A DNA stretch of 44,351 bases from Betaproteobacteria bacterium (GCA_009777245.1 WRMF01000020.1:1-44351), one strand, 5' to 3'; shown: positions 8,535-16,842, counted from the first letter of the stretch. Notes: a model not told the origin generated them from the letters alone. Program-made: numbers and translations.

Positions 8535-9971
8535 ATGAACGAGATGTCAGAGCCAGAGCAAGATTTCGAGGCGGTCAAATGTTTGGCCGAGCAGGGGGAC
8601 GCGGATGCACAATGCCGCCTTGGCGTGATGTATGACGAAGGCAGTCATGGCGTTGTTCAGAATTATGCCGAGGCATTTAAGTGGTTTCAAAAGTCGGCGG
8701 AACAGGGAAGTGCGATTGCTCAGTGCAACCTTGGCAATATGTATGATGAGGGGCGAGGCGTTGTTCAAGATTATGCCGAGGCCGTGAAGTGGTATCAGAA
8801 GTCGGCAGAGCAGGGAGATGCGTCTGCCCAATTCAATCTTGGCTTGATGTACGCAGATGGTCGAGGCTTTGCTCAGGATTATGCCGAGGCCGTGAAGTGG
8901 TATCAGAAGTCGGCAAAGCAGGGAGATGCGTCTGCCCAATTCAATCTTGGCTTGATGTATGCAGATGGTCGAGGCGTTGCTCAAAATGATGCCGAGGCGG
9001 TGAATTTTTTTCGGAAATCGGCAGAGCAGGGAGACGCGGATGCTCAATTTAACCTTGGTTGTATGTACGACGAAGGCAGGGGCGTTGTTCAGGATTATGC
9101 CGAGGCCGTGAAGTGGTATCAGAAGTCGGCAGAGCAGGGAGATGCGGACGCTCAGTACAACCTTGGCTTTATGTATGAGGAAGGCCGGGGCGTTGCCAAA
9201 AATTATGACGAGGCTGCTAAGTGGTATCGAAAATCAGCGGAGCAGGGAGAGGCGGTTGCTCAATATAATCTTGGACTGATGTATGCCGATGGTCGTGGCG
9301 TTGCTCAAAATGATGCCGAGGCGGTGAATTTTTATCGGAAGTCGGCAGAACAGGGAGACGCTGATGCTCAATTTGCGCTTGGTTGGGCGTATTCCGAAGG
9401 TCGGGGTGTTACCCAAAATTATGTAGAGGCCGTGAATTGGTACGAAAAAGCTGCGGAACAGGGGTACGCGGATGCGCAATTCAGTCTTGGAGCGATGTAC
9501 GATGAAGGCAGGGGCGTTATCCTGGATTATGTTGAGGCTGTGAAGTGGTACCGCAAAGCGGCTGAGCAGGGAAATGCGGATGCCAAACACTATCTTGCAT
9601 TGAGGCTCTCCAAAGGAGCGACGCGGAATGATGCGGAAGCCTTGAAGTGGATACACAGGCATATCAACAATGGCCGTGGTGTTGTCAAGGACGATGCAAA
9701 GACTGTGCAAAAAGCTGCGGAGCAGGGAGATGCAGAAGCCCAGTGCAATCTAGGCTGGATGCATTGCGAAGGTTTGGACGTTACCCAAAATGATGCCGAA
9801 GCCGTGAAGTGGTTTCAAAGGTCGGCGGAACAGGGAAGTGGAGATGCTCACTTAAACCTTGGCATAATGTATGCAGAAGGTCGGGGTGTGGCGCGAAGCT
9901 ATGTCAAGGCTTTGAAGTGCTTTTGGCAGGCGCTGAAATGCAAAACTCGCAGGGCGCGCGGTGCGCCATGA
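8535..9971 (+). CDS. Sel1-repeat (TPR-like) protein B, probable C-terminal frameshift
   Basis: A 478-residue paralogue of the preceding gene with about 12 Sel1 repeats, two of them degenerate (around 9590-9720). GAGAGGATAAGAG precedes the ATG. The frame ends abruptly as KCKTRRARGAP at 9971. The +1 frame from about 9937 to 10053 continues as a normal Sel1 ending (RKAAERGYEA ... NALAAMKK), homologous to the end of protein A. The simplest reading is a one-base indel near the AAATGCAAAAC stretch at 9936-9946. Whether this is real or a sequencing error cannot be told from one sequence. Confidence 0.8.
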   Translation: MNEMSEPEQDFEAVKCLAEQGDADAQCRLGVMYDEGSHGVVQNYAEAFKWFQKSAEQGSAIAQCNLGNMYDEGRGVVQDYAEAVKWYQKSAEQGDASAQFNLGLMYADGRGFAQDYAEAVKWYQKSAKQGDASAQFNLGLMYADGRGVAQNDAEAVNFFRKSAEQGDADAQFNLGCMYDEGRGVVQDYAEAVKWYQKSAEQGDADAQYNLGFMYEEGRGVAKNYDEAAKWYRKSAEQGEAVAQYNLGLMYADGRGVAQNDAEAVNFYRKSAEQGDADAQFALGWAYSEGRGVTQNYVEAVNWYEKAAEQGYADAQFSLGAMYDEGRGVILDYVEAVKWYRKAAEQGNADAKHYLALRLSKGATRNDAEALKWIHRHINNGRGVVKDDAKTVQKAAEQGDAEAQCNLGWMHCEGLDVTQNDAEAVKWFQRSAEQGSGDAHLNLGIMYAEGRGVARSYVKALKCFWQALKCKTRRARGAP

Positions 9972-10100
9972 TCGTAAGGCGGCGGAACGGGGATATGAAG
10001 CCGTGCTTGGCGAGCTTGTCGCCAGAAATGCGCTCGCCGCCATGAAAAAGTGATCCTTTCCGTCTTGCTCGGAGCGGGGAGCGCCCGGAGGCGGGCAGCA

Positions 10101-10129
10101 AAAAAGGACGTTCAACGAACGTCCTTTTT
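10101..10129. terminator. Bidirectional intrinsic terminator between sel1 B and fliE
   Basis: A perfect 13-base-pair stem (AAAAAGGACGTTC, loop AAC, GAACGTCCTTTTT). The A-run on one side and the T-run on the other let it work in both directions for the convergent sel1 and fliE genes. Confidence 0.9.
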
Positions 10130-10144
10130 CAGGCGCAAACCCTG

Positions 10145-10474
10145 TCAAACCGACATGCTCATTACATCCTGATAGGCGGTGACCAGGCGATTTCTGACCT
10201 GCACCATCTCCTGAAAGGCGATGGAAGCGGTTTGCATGGCGGCCATGACTTCATGCAAATTCTGGGTGCTGTCCCCGGCGGCGAGTTTTTCCGCCATCTC
10301 TGTGGCCTGCTTTTGCGTCTGATTTACCTGGTCAATGGAATTTTTCAGCACCTGGGCAAAATTCAGACCGCCGGAAGCGGCATTTTTTTCCGCTACGGGA
10401 GAAACGCCGCCGCTTGCCTGCGCGGCAGTGCCGCGCATGAGATCCAGCATCTTTTCCATGCCTTGCATGTCCAT
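10145..10474 (-). CDS. fliE: Flagellar hook-basal body protein FliE
   Basis: FliE links the MS ring to the proximal rod in the flagellar basal body. The C-terminal part (FAQVLKNSIDQVNQTQKQA, then EVMAAMQTASIAFQEMVQVR) is the conserved FliE domain. I start at the ATG at 10474 (MDMQGMEKM), which has GGAG 8 bases upstream and gives 109 residues, the usual FliE length. A longer TTG-initiated reading would begin inside the sigma-54 promoter. It lies just behind the flrC-like gene, but unlike the common fliEFGHIJ order it is followed by a terminator, so fliF is elsewhere. Confidence 0.93.
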   Translation of the reverse strand: MDMQGMEKMLDLMRGTAAQASGGVSPVAEKNAASGGLNFAQVLKNSIDQVNQTQKQATEMAEKLAAGDSTQNLHEVMAAMQTASIAFQEMVQVRNRLVTAYQDVMSMSV

Positions 10475-10511
10475 AACAAAGACTCCGTGGTTTATGGGCT
10501 TGCCTTTAATA

Positions 10512-10528
10512 AGCAAACCCCATGCCAA
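10512..10528 (-). promoter_or_regulatory. Sigma-54 (-24/-12) promoter of fliE
   Basis: The minus strand reads TTGGCATGGGGTTTGCT, which fits the consensus TGGCAC-N5-TTGC with one mismatch (T for C). It lies 38 bases upstream of the fliE ATG and just after the stop of the sigma-54 activator gene, so that activator is the likely regulator. Confidence 0.9.
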
Positions 10529-10540
10529 AAAATCTGCGCT

Positions 10541-11941
10541 CTAGTCGACCGGAAAGCCTTCTTCCTTGTACTGCTTCAGCTTGTAACGCAGGGTGCGTTC
10601 CGCAATGCCAAGGCGCGTCGCCGTGGCGCGGCGGGAACCGTTCTCCTCAGAAAGAATGCGAAGGATGTGCTCCCGTTCCAAGTCGCGCATATTCATATTA
10701 TCGGCAACTTTTCCGGAATTCTCCAGTTTTTCTTCGGAAATGGGCATAAAGGGGGAGGCTGCTGTGGCAACAGGCGCAGCAGCCGAAGAGGGGGCGGCAA
10801 TATTGACAGGATCGGCGGCAAGCCCCAGATGCTCCACGCCGATCAAATTGCCGCCGACCATGATCATGGCGCGTTGGGTCACGTTTTCCAGCTCCCGCAC
10901 ATTGCCAGGCCAGGAATGGGCGGCGAGCGACGCTTCCGCTTCTGGTGTGAAGGCAAGCCCGGATCGGCCTGCAAGATTGCCGTGCTCAATCAGGAAATGT
11001 CGGGCAAGGGCGGTTATATCAAGCGGACGCTGGCGAAGAGCGGGGATGAGAATCGGAAAAACATTCAGGCGATAATAAAGGTCTTCGCGGAAAATGCCGC
11101 GCCGCACCGCTTCCATCATGTCGCGGTTGGATGTGGCGATAATGCGGATATTCAGGGGAATGGGCTTTTTTCCGCCGACCCGCTCTACCTCGCGTTCCTG
11201 AAGGACGCGCAGGAGCTTTGCCTGTAGGGCTAACGTCATTTCGGTCACTTCGTCGAGCAACAAGGTTCCGCCTTCCGCTTGCTCGAATTTTCCGGCCTGG
11301 GAGGTCTGCGCGCCGGTGAAAGCGCCTTTTTCATAGCCGAACAGGGTCGCTTCAAGGAGGCTTTCCGGGATGGCGGCGCAGTTGATGGCGACAAAAGGCC
11401 CTTCGCGCCGGGTGGAATGACGATGGATGAAGCGGGCGACGACTTCCTTGCCGGTTCCTGATTCTCCGGTCAGAAAGACGGTGGCGTCCGTTTGCGCGAC
11501 TCGTCCGGCAATGCCGAACAGATTGATGCTTACCGGGTCATGCGCCACAACGCCGGTTATTTCGCCGGGCGCGGGCAGCGCGTACTTATCAATCTGGGCA
11601 ATGAGCGCAGATGGCTCAAAGGGCTTCAGGAGAAAATCGCAAGCGCCGGAACGCATGGCTTCCACTGCCCGATCCACATCGGCGTAGGCAGTCATCAGCA
11701 CGACCGGCAGTTGCGGATGCCGTTGGCGAATCGCTTTCAGGAGCGCGATTCCGTCCATCGGCATCATCCGCACATCGCTGATGACGATGGAGATGTTTTC
11801 CCGCGCCAGAATCGAAAGCGCCTCCTCGCCGCCGGGCGCGGTCAGGGTGGGATATTCCGCCAATTCAAGCGTATCGGCGATGGCTTCGCAGAGATTGGGA
11901 TCATCCTCTACTACCAGAATGGCCGGACGTTTTTCGCTCAT
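10541..11941 (-). CDS. flrC: Sigma-54-dependent flagellar response regulator (FlrC/FleR type)
   Basis: A 466-residue NtrC-family activator. The receiver domain (1-120) has the acidic pair ED/DD at 12-14 and phospho-acceptor Asp56 (VISDVRMMP). The AAA+ domain has Walker A GESGTGKE, the sigma-54 contact loop GAFTGA and Walker B GTLLLDEV. A Fis-type HTH (TATRLGIAERTLRYKLKQY) is at the C-terminus. Its gene sits directly upstream of the sigma-54-driven fliE, as in flagellar class III control by FlrC/FleR. GGAG precedes the ATG by 5 bases. The partner kinase FlrB/FleS is not upstream here. Activator class is certain; flagellar assignment rests on fliE. Confidence 0.9.
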   Translation of the reverse strand: MSEKRPAILVVEDDPNLCEAIADTLELAEYPTLTAPGGEEALSILARENISIVISDVRMMPMDGIALLKAIRQRHPQLPVVLMTAYADVDRAVEAMRSGACDFLLKPFEPSALIAQIDKYALPAPGEITGVVAHDPVSINLFGIAGRVAQTDATVFLTGESGTGKEVVARFIHRHSTRREGPFVAINCAAIPESLLEATLFGYEKGAFTGAQTSQAGKFEQAEGGTLLLDEVTEMTLALQAKLLRVLQEREVERVGGKKPIPLNIRIIATSNRDMMEAVRRGIFREDLYYRLNVFPILIPALRQRPLDITALARHFLIEHGNLAGRSGLAFTPEAEASLAAHSWPGNVRELENVTQRAMIMVGGNLIGVEHLGLAADPVNIAAPSSAAAPVATAASPFMPISEEKLENSGKVADNMNMRDLEREHILRILSEENGSRRATATRLGIAERTLRYKLKQYKEEGFPVD

Positions 11942-11975
11942 CGAAACTCCGCTTGTACAGAAAGGGATATTATAG

Positions 11976-12263
11976 TGGCGTTCATCTCATTTCCTGTAAA
12001 GCGATTGTCAGTTAGAACGCTTTTAGTGCCGCCGCGAGTGACATCAAGGCAAGTGGTCGCGCACGGCAGTGCTACAAGCGGGAGAGGGGAGTGCTCAAGA
12101 CAAAACACAGGTGTTGCTGACGTGATTAATCGCCTGAAAAATATGGGCGTTTGCCGCCTTATGCTGACATGCGATAACTGTATGAATAGCATGACGAAAG
12201 GGCAACAGCCGAAAGGGCAACAGCCAAAAAACCGGACAGATTGAAAATCGGTAACAATTGGAA
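11976..12263. other. Intergenic stretch without a supported gene
   Basis: About 290 bases between the regulator and the tRNA promoter. I see a CGGGAGAGGGGA fragment of the intergenic repeat family (12078-12090) and a tandem 14-base repeat AAAGGGCAACAGCC (12197-12224 region). Open frames here lack ribosome sites and recognisable protein signatures. Confidence 0.5.
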
Positions 12264-12292
12264 TTGACCTTTTCCCGCACATTAGTTAAAAT
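12264..12292 (+). promoter_or_regulatory. Sigma-70 promoter of tRNA-Lys
   Basis: TTGACC and TAAAAT separated by 17 bases, placing transcription start near 12299, about 12 bases before the mature tRNA 5' end. Confidence 0.85.
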
Positions 12293-12310
12293 ACGCAGCT
12301 TTCGATGTTG

Positions 12311-12386
12311 GGGTCGGTAGCTCAGTTGGTAGAGCAGCGGACTTTTAATCCGTTGGTCGTGGGTTCGAGTCCCACTCGGCCTACCA
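12311..12386 (+). tRNA. tRNA-Lys (anticodon UUU), prophage attachment site
   Basis: A 76-base cloverleaf with the anticodon loop ACTTTTAAT (TTT), the T-arm GGGTTCGAGTCCC and an encoded CCA end. The acceptor stem pairs with three G-U wobbles. An integrase gene starts less than 100 bases downstream, so the 3' half is the likely attB core. The crossover limits cannot be set without attR. Confidence 0.95.
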
Positions 12387-12425
12387 GTAATGTCTAGGGT
12401 TCTGGCGGTTTTGTAAAAACAGCCT

Positions 12426-12470
12426 TGTTCTACAAATCCGTCTCTGTTCTACAATTCCCCTTCTGTTCTC
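12426..12470. promoter_or_regulatory. Candidate integrase arm-type binding sites at attL
   Basis: TGTTCTACAA occurs at 12426 and 12445, and the shorter TGTTCTC at 12464. The exact 19-base spacing between tRNA 3' end and integrase gene is what arm-type sites of tyrosine recombinases look like. Confidence 0.5.
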
Positions 12471-12477
12471 CTTCCGT

Positions 12478-13521
12478 CTATCGTACTGGCATTACCTTGT
12501 CGCCCCGCCGTTTTCTGACGTAGTGCTCGGTCGTAGCTTGGCTGGAGTGTCCAAGCAATCTCTGCGCGCGGCGCAGGTTTTCAATATCGCTGGCGGCCTT
12601 GGCTCTCAAATCCCGAAACTGGATGATGCGTAGCTTCTTTGCCTCCTCCGGCGTTGCGGCAGATTCAACAGCGGCTGCCCGCGCCTTGTCAAATCGGTAG
12701 CGCATGGCGTCTCTGGTCAGTTTTTCCCCATTCTCCTTACAAATCAGGGCAAGCGAGCGAACGCCATGAATCCGCGCCTTCCGCTGCTTTATCCGCTCAA
12801 TCAGGCTTTGCAAATCGCCCGTGATTTCAATCCGCAGCTTCGCCCCGGTCTTGTCCTGCTTCAACAGGATATGTCCGTCCCTGATGTCGGTCTCGCTGAT
12901 GTCGCGCAAATCACAAGGGCGCTGTCCTATCAGATAGGCAAGCTCCATCGCTTCCCGTAACGGCTCGTCCGCATGGGCAAGGATTGCCGCAAGCTCGCTA
13001 TCTTCCACATATACATCCCTCCCCTTCTCCTTGTTCCTTCTTACGCCCGTCGCCGGGTTCGGCAGGCTCGTCTTTCCTGTTTCCCTCGCCCAATTCCATG
13101 CTGCGGAAAACCAGGCAATCTCCCGATTCGCCTGTGTCTTTCCGGTACGCCAATCCAGATATTGCCGGATATGCTGCGGCTCAACAGCGACAAGCGGCGC
13201 GGGAGGATTCCCGAAAAATTCCAACAAACGCTTGATGCTGCCCGCTACGTCGCGTCGTGTGCGCGGCGCATGTTCGGCCATCGCCGCCGCCTGCCATGCA
13301 ACCAGTATCTCCGGCACGGTCACGGCGGGCGCGGCAAACACTTTCACACGCTCGGCGTATTGGCGCAAGGCTTCCGAAAAATCATCGCCCAGCGGCTCCC
13401 AGCGACGCTTTCCGTCCGCGCCCCTGCCCCGGTCAACGTAATACCATTGCTTGCCCCTTGCCCCTTTCTTGACGCGCATTCCGGGCGGCAAGTTGAGATT
13501 GATGGTCGGCTTTCTGCCCAT
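12478..13521 (-). CDS. int: Phage tyrosine-recombinase integrase
   Basis: An integrase of about 347 residues that catalyses site-specific insertion into tRNA-Lys. An N-terminal arm-binding/SAM-like domain is followed by the catalytic domain: Arg in YLIGQRPCDLRDI, box II as FRDLRAKAASD (the usual His position is replaced, as in a subset of phage integrases), LLGHSSQATTEHY with the nucleophilic Tyr, and VRKR. I prefer the ATG at 13521 (MGRKPTINL); a GTG nine bases upstream is also in frame. It is the leftmost prophage gene and points towards the tRNA. Confidence 0.93.
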   Translation of the reverse strand: MGRKPTINLNLPPGMRVKKGARGKQWYYVDRGRGADGKRRWEPLGDDFSEALRQYAERVKVFAAPAVTVPEILVAWQAAAMAEHAPRTRRDVAGSIKRLLEFFGNPPAPLVAVEPQHIRQYLDWRTGKTQANREIAWFSAAWNWARETGKTSLPNPATGVRRNKEKGRDVYVEDSELAAILAHADEPLREAMELAYLIGQRPCDLRDISETDIRDGHILLKQDKTGAKLRIEITGDLQSLIERIKQRKARIHGVRSLALICKENGEKLTRDAMRYRFDKARAAAVESAATPEEAKKLRIIQFRDLRAKAASDIENLRRAQRLLGHSSQATTEHYVRKRRGDKVMPVR

Positions 13522-13533
13522 GACGATCACCCG

Positions 13534-13740
13534 TCATTTGCATACAACGGCGGGCTGCCATTTTTGCGGCTCCGGCGCGGCAGGTTTTGCGCCGGTAATC
13601 GCAGTCTCCGGCACGACCGGATAGCCCCTGTCGTTGATGTAAAACTGGATGCCCATGTTACGGAGCGCGATGATTTGACGGGCGCGGCTACGGCGACCCG
13701 TGAGCGCTGCAATGTTCTCCCGTGTCATAAATTCAATCAT
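13534..13740 (-). CDS. DUF4224-type small protein, possible excisionase-position regulator
   Basis: 68 residues: MTRENIAALTGRRSRARQ, then GIQFYINDRGYPVV. This matches the DUF4224 pattern, a winged-helix-like small phage protein usually encoded next to the integrase. Its position, directly upstream of int, suggests a role in directing excision, but that is inference. The ATG overlaps the previous stop (ATGA), so it is translationally coupled. Confidence 0.65.
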   Translation of the reverse strand: MIEFMTRENIAALTGRRSRARQIIALRNMGIQFYINDRGYPVVPETAITGAKPAAPEPQKWQPAVVCK

Positions 13741-14087
13741 GGATCAATCTCCTGCTTCAATCCGCCTTCCGCACCCTGAAACATGCGATATAATTCCCGC
13801 GTGTCAGTCTCGGTTTCGCAGTAATGCCTCACGGTTTCCAGAATCGCTCGCTGTCGCTTCACCTCGTTAACCAGACGCGGCACGTCGGAGCGGGCATGGA
13901 CTATGAAGATAGCATTCTCCAGATAGTTTTCCGTATCGCATGATGGTGCGCCTAATTTGGCGACCGTCGTCTGCTTTACGATGATCGAGATCGAGTCGTC
14001 CCACGGAGCGATGCACGTTTCCCACAGCCCTGGCGTTGCGGCATTCGCCCGCGCTTCGATCTCGTTCAGTTCTTCATCGGTGATCAT
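13737..14087 (-). CDS. Conserved phage hypothetical protein
   Basis: 116 residues. The start EIEARANAATPGLWE and the segment ENAIFIVHARSDVPRLVNEV are of a type common in small early phage proteins of unknown function. ATAGGAG lies just upstream of the ATG. Part of the leftward operon. Confidence 0.7.
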   Translation of the reverse strand: MITDEELNEIEARANAATPGLWETCIAPWDDSISIIVKQTTVAKLGAPSCDTENYLENAIFIVHARSDVPRLVNEVKRQRAILETVRHYCETETDTRELYRMFQGAEGGLKQEIDP

Positions 14088-14088
14088 T

Positions 14089-14388
14089 TCAGTCTCCTAT
14101 ACATGCGCCGAAGGGCATCGTCGCTGCGCGATGGTTATCGATGTATTCTTCCAGGCGTTCAACTCTTTGCTTAAGAGCGGCGTATTCGCCTTCGTTTTCT
14201 CCTTCGCCTTCCAACTCCGCCGCCAGCTTTTCCAGCTTCTCGGCCTCGGCAAAGTAAGGCTGGACAAGATGATCCCAGCCGCGACAGTTGTATTTCAGAT
14301 TGTGCGCGTCCCTGGTCTTCAAGCCCTCTGTCCGCGCCTGACCGGCGGCTATCAAAGCTAGGGCGCGAGCGGTTTGACGGTCGGTCAT
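14089..14388 (-). CDS. Hypothetical protein with coiled-coil segment
   Basis: 99 residues, not recognised. Residues 45-85 are rich in Glu, Leu and Lys in heptad spacing (AEKLEKLAAELEGE, ALKQRVERLEEYID), suggesting a coiled coil. Start is fixed by an ATGA overlap with the upstream ASCH gene. Confidence 0.65.
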   Translation of the reverse strand: MTDRQTARALALIAAGQARTEGLKTRDAHNLKYNCRGWDHLVQPYFAEAEKLEKLAAELEGEGENEGEYAALKQRVERLEEYIDNHRAATMPFGACIGD

Positions 14389-14927
14389 GGCTTAATCCTC
14401 CTGAACGAAATTACCCAGACCCACGGATCGGCATTCCACGCGCCTTGACCGTAGATAGCTTCCCACAGCCTGATAAAGCCCTCGCTCGGTATAGGTTGAG
14501 GATTGGCGCACCCGCACGGCTCACTTTCACCACACGTCAGACAACCGCCATCAACTATGCCCTCCGCGCGCGCGTCAGCCTCGCTTATATCCCGCAACCG
14601 CTCCACGCGCACATCTGTAATCTCCAACAGGATGCGCGCCGCCCCGCGCGGCATGTGAATGGATGGACGCCATTTCAAAGCTGGCGTGGTGGGTTCGCCA
14701 TCCGCACGGTATAAACAGATGTAACCCGGGGGCTTTGCCCACGTCTCGCGCACCCAGAGATAATCGCCTGGCCGACCATACGGACAGACCGGACTCGAAA
14801 GATCATATGATTCCCGAAACGGAACGCCTGTAGGCTGCGGCTTGATAATCCGCCGCGTCTGGGTTTTCGCTCCCGACAAAATAGCTCTCACCATTTCGTC
14901 AGGAAAATTGATTGGCTTCTCGTTCAT
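14385..14927 (-). CDS. ASCH-domain phage protein
   Basis: 180 residues. The opening INFPDEMVRAILSGAKTQTR and the later VRETWAKPP plus GRPGDYLWV match the ASCH-like proteins common in phages, a PUA-related RNA-binding fold. A CGESEPCGC cysteine cluster near residue 135 may bind metal. Precise role unknown. AGGAG lies 6 bases before the ATG. Confidence 0.75.
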   Translation of the reverse strand: MNEKPINFPDEMVRAILSGAKTQTRRIIKPQPTGVPFRESYDLSSPVCPYGRPGDYLWVRETWAKPPGYICLYRADGEPTTPALKWRPSIHMPRGAARILLEITDVRVERLRDISEADARAEGIVDGGCLTCGESEPCGCANPQPIPSEGFIRLWEAIYGQGAWNADPWVWVISFRRIKP

Positions 14928-14936
14928 GGCTTTCTC

Positions 14937-15509
14937 CTACTCGCGACGCGGCATGAGAAGCCCATCGCCGCCGTCAAAAGTGAAATATGCCGCTTCGTCT
15001 TTTCCGTTCGGAGCTATTCGCGCGTTCGGAAGCTCGGCAATTAATGCCAGGTAGCGATTAGAGAAACAGGCGTCGCCGACCGGCACAGACTGGATTACAT
15101 ACCCCCCTCCCCGGCATTTTCCACAGTAGATGTCTATCTTGCCTGTACCATCACAATTCTGGCATTCGTAGTTGTAGCCGCCGCGCGCAAACTCGCCATC
15201 GCCGTCACACTCGTCGCATTTTTCATCTTCTGTTTTACCAGTTCCGCCGCAATCAGGGCATTTTTCGACCGGCGAGAGTTCAGGAATCGGCAGCAGCGGC
15301 AAGCAGAGCGATTGCTGTTTCTCAATCATTTCGTTGATGTTTTTCTTCATCTTTTCATGCTTGTCTGGATACTCCCGCTCGAATTCCTTTGTGCGAATCA
15401 ATATTGAACTGTCAGTGGCTATAGCGTAGCCCTCGGTCATAAACGGCTCATTGAGATAGAACCGAATATCGCCTGTGGCGCAGAATTTTGTCAGTTGTTC
15501 GTGATTCAT
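14937..15509 (-). CDS. Protein with DnaJ-like zinc-binding CxxCxGxG repeats
   Basis: 190 residues from the ATG at 15509, which overlaps the upstream stop as ATGA and has AGGAG 6 bases upstream. Three or four CxxC(x)G motifs (CPDCGGTGK, CDECDGDG, CQNCDGTGK, CGKCRGGG) form a DnaJ-type zinc-binding module around residues 85-140; no J domain is present. Function in the phage is unknown. Confidence 0.75.
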   Translation of the reverse strand: MNHEQLTKFCATGDIRFYLNEPFMTEGYAIATDSSILIRTKEFEREYPDKHEKMKKNINEMIEKQQSLCLPLLPIPELSPVEKCPDCGGTGKTEDEKCDECDGDGEFARGGYNYECQNCDGTGKIDIYCGKCRGGGYVIQSVPVGDACFSNRYLALIAELPNARIAPNGKDEAAYFTFDGGDGLLMPRRE

Positions 15510-15658
15510 TTCATTCTCCTGAGGTTGCCGCCATGCGCGGACTTGAACTCCCTGCCGCATCCCAGGCATGTCCGCTCCCGCTCTGACTTCGCCCGCAGGT
15601 AAGCAAGCGAGCCGTCAAGTTGGCGGCGGCTATGAGAGGGCGGGGTTTTGGCTTTCAT
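15506..15658 (-). CDS. Small phage zinc-finger-like protein
   Basis: 50 residues with a single [11 protein letters not shown] motif. It is joined to the genes on both sides by ATGA overlaps (start over the stop of the alpha-CTD gene, stop over the start of the DnaJ-finger gene), which supports real translation despite its size and the lack of a clear ribosome site. Confidence 0.6.
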   Translation of the reverse strand: MKAKTPPSHSRRQLDGSLAYLRAKSERERTCLGCGREFKSAHGGNLRRMK

Positions 15659-16080
15659 GGCAGTACCGGAGGCCAATTGTTCAGTTTCATGCCAAGGATC
15701 AGACCGCGCCTGGCAAGTTCTTCCTTGATTTCGGTAAGCGACTTCTTGCCCAGATTCGGGATTTTCAAAAGCTCGCCTTCTGTGCGCTGAATCAGGTCGC
15801 CCAGGTAATGAATGTCCTCGCATTTCAGGACAGCAGTTGTGCGGGGCTGCATTTCAAGCTCTTCTATCGGGAGCCGTAATAACTGTTGATCTGCAAGCGG
15901 TTTTTCATGTTGATTTGGCGGTAGTTTGTCGTAGTCAAACCTTTCTTGGAGATAAGCGCAAACATCGTTTATCGTATCCTTGAGCAAGTCCAACGAGCCT
16001 GCCAATTCCCATATACCACTAGCAAGGTGTCCGGCTAAATAAGATTCTTCAGAGCCGTCAAATTCAATCGTGATTTTCAT
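15655..16080 (-). CDS. Phage protein with RNA polymerase alpha-CTD-like domain
   Basis: 141 residues. Residues about 65-141 ([19 protein letters not shown], then [20 protein letters not shown] and [18 protein letters not shown]) closely follow the C-terminal domain of bacterial RpoA. In RpoA this domain contacts UP-element DNA and activators. By alignment from memory, residues matching E. coli Arg265, Leu270, Lys271, Asn294, Gly296, Lys298 and Ser299 are present, while Asn268 is Ala. The first 60 residues do not resemble the alpha N-terminal domain, so it cannot nucleate polymerase assembly. It may act as a decoy or DNA-binding regulator. GAGGAG precedes the ATG. Confidence 0.8.
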   Translation of the reverse strand: MKITIEFDGSEESYLAGHLASGIWELAGSLDLLKDTINDVCAYLQERFDYDKLPPNQHEKPLADQQLLRLPIEELEMQPRTTAVLKCEDIHYLGDLIQRTEGELLKIPNLGKKSLTEIKEELARRGLILGMKLNNWPPVLP

Positions 16081-16090
16081 TTTTTTCTCC

Positions 16091-16828
16091 TCACGCCGCC
16101 ATCTGATTGCAGGCGGTAAAGGTCATGCGGCGGTGAATCTCCCGCGCCCGCTCCACGTCAGCCTTGCAGTAATCAGCCACTTCAAGGATGCGCCCGGCCT
16201 TTACAAAATCCCATACCTTCGAGCCGTCCAGACTGCCGTTCACAAGGCTCTTGCCCGGCAAGCCAAACACCCGGCAGAGCTTGTCCAGAGAGACAAACGC
16301 GCCCCGTCCCGCCCATTCAAGCATCGTGTCGTATGAACCATACCGGGCGTCATGTCCGAGCGGGATAAACGGCCAGGGAGATACGCCATTCACCGCATAC
16401 CGTTGAAACAGAAAGCGCAAGTCAAAATCCCGGATGTTGTGGCCTGCGAATATCGGCCTCGTCTTGTCCGATTTTTCATAGACGGAGCGCAAATCCTCGT
16501 TGAAATTCTCCAGAAGTCCCGCCTCATAATGCGGCTTGTCCCAGTGGTCGGAATAAAGCGTGACCGGCGGCAAATCATCAATCGCATAGCCAATGACCGC
16601 TATCTGCCCATACGCGCCGTCAAGCGCGGTTCTGCGGTAACGCTCGTCAAAAGCGGCGTCAATGCCCGCCCGCTTCTCCGCGACGTATTCCTGAATTTTC
16701 GCCGGGTCTTTGTAGTTCCCCGGAGCGGCGACGGCGGCCTTCTCCGTCTCCGCCTCGTCACGCAGAAGCTCTATCAGTTCCGGCTTCTGCGCCGGAATGG
16801 TCTCGATGTCAAGGTAGATGGTTGTCAT
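16091..16828 (-). CDS. DnaQ-like 3'-5' exonuclease (DEDD superfamily)
   Basis: About 245 residues. Exo I is in YLDIETIP, Exo II in [12 protein letters not shown] and Exo III in YCKADVERA (Y-x3-D type), the pattern of the PolB-like proofreading exonuclease family. It probably processes DNA ends in phage recombination or replication. The ATG at 16828 is preferred because GAGG lies 8 bases upstream; an upstream in-frame TTG would overlap the previous gene. Confidence 0.85.
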   Translation of the reverse strand: MTTIYLDIETIPAQKPELIELLRDEAETEKAAVAAPGNYKDPAKIQEYVAEKRAGIDAAFDERYRRTALDGAYGQIAVIGYAIDDLPPVTLYSDHWDKPHYEAGLLENFNEDLRSVYEKSDKTRPIFAGHNIRDFDLRFLFQRYAVNGVSPWPFIPLGHDARYGSYDTMLEWAGRGAFVSLDKLCRVFGLPGKSLVNGSLDGSKVWDFVKAGRILEVADYCKADVERAREIHRRMTFTACNQMAA

Positions 16829-16842
16829 GTTCATTTCCTCGG

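Noticed and set aside
6771..9710. Long minus-strand frames (up to 335 codons) over the Sel1 genes
   Set aside because: They are periodic shadows of the Sel1 repeats, with monotonous Ile/Leu/His-rich translations and no ribosome sites.
10145..10528. Longer FliE starting at a TTG at 10528
   Set aside because: The extra region is the sigma-54 promoter, and the ATG at 10474 has a proper ribosome site and gives the family length.
10232..12244. Plus-strand frames of 331 and 250 codons opposite the flagellar regulator
   Set aside because: Antisense shadows of a clear AAA+ activator; the translations have no domain signal.
15506..15823. 105-residue version of the small zinc-finger gene
   Set aside because: The N-terminal half overlaps the conserved alpha-CTD frame; the ATGA-coupled start at 15658 is more economical.
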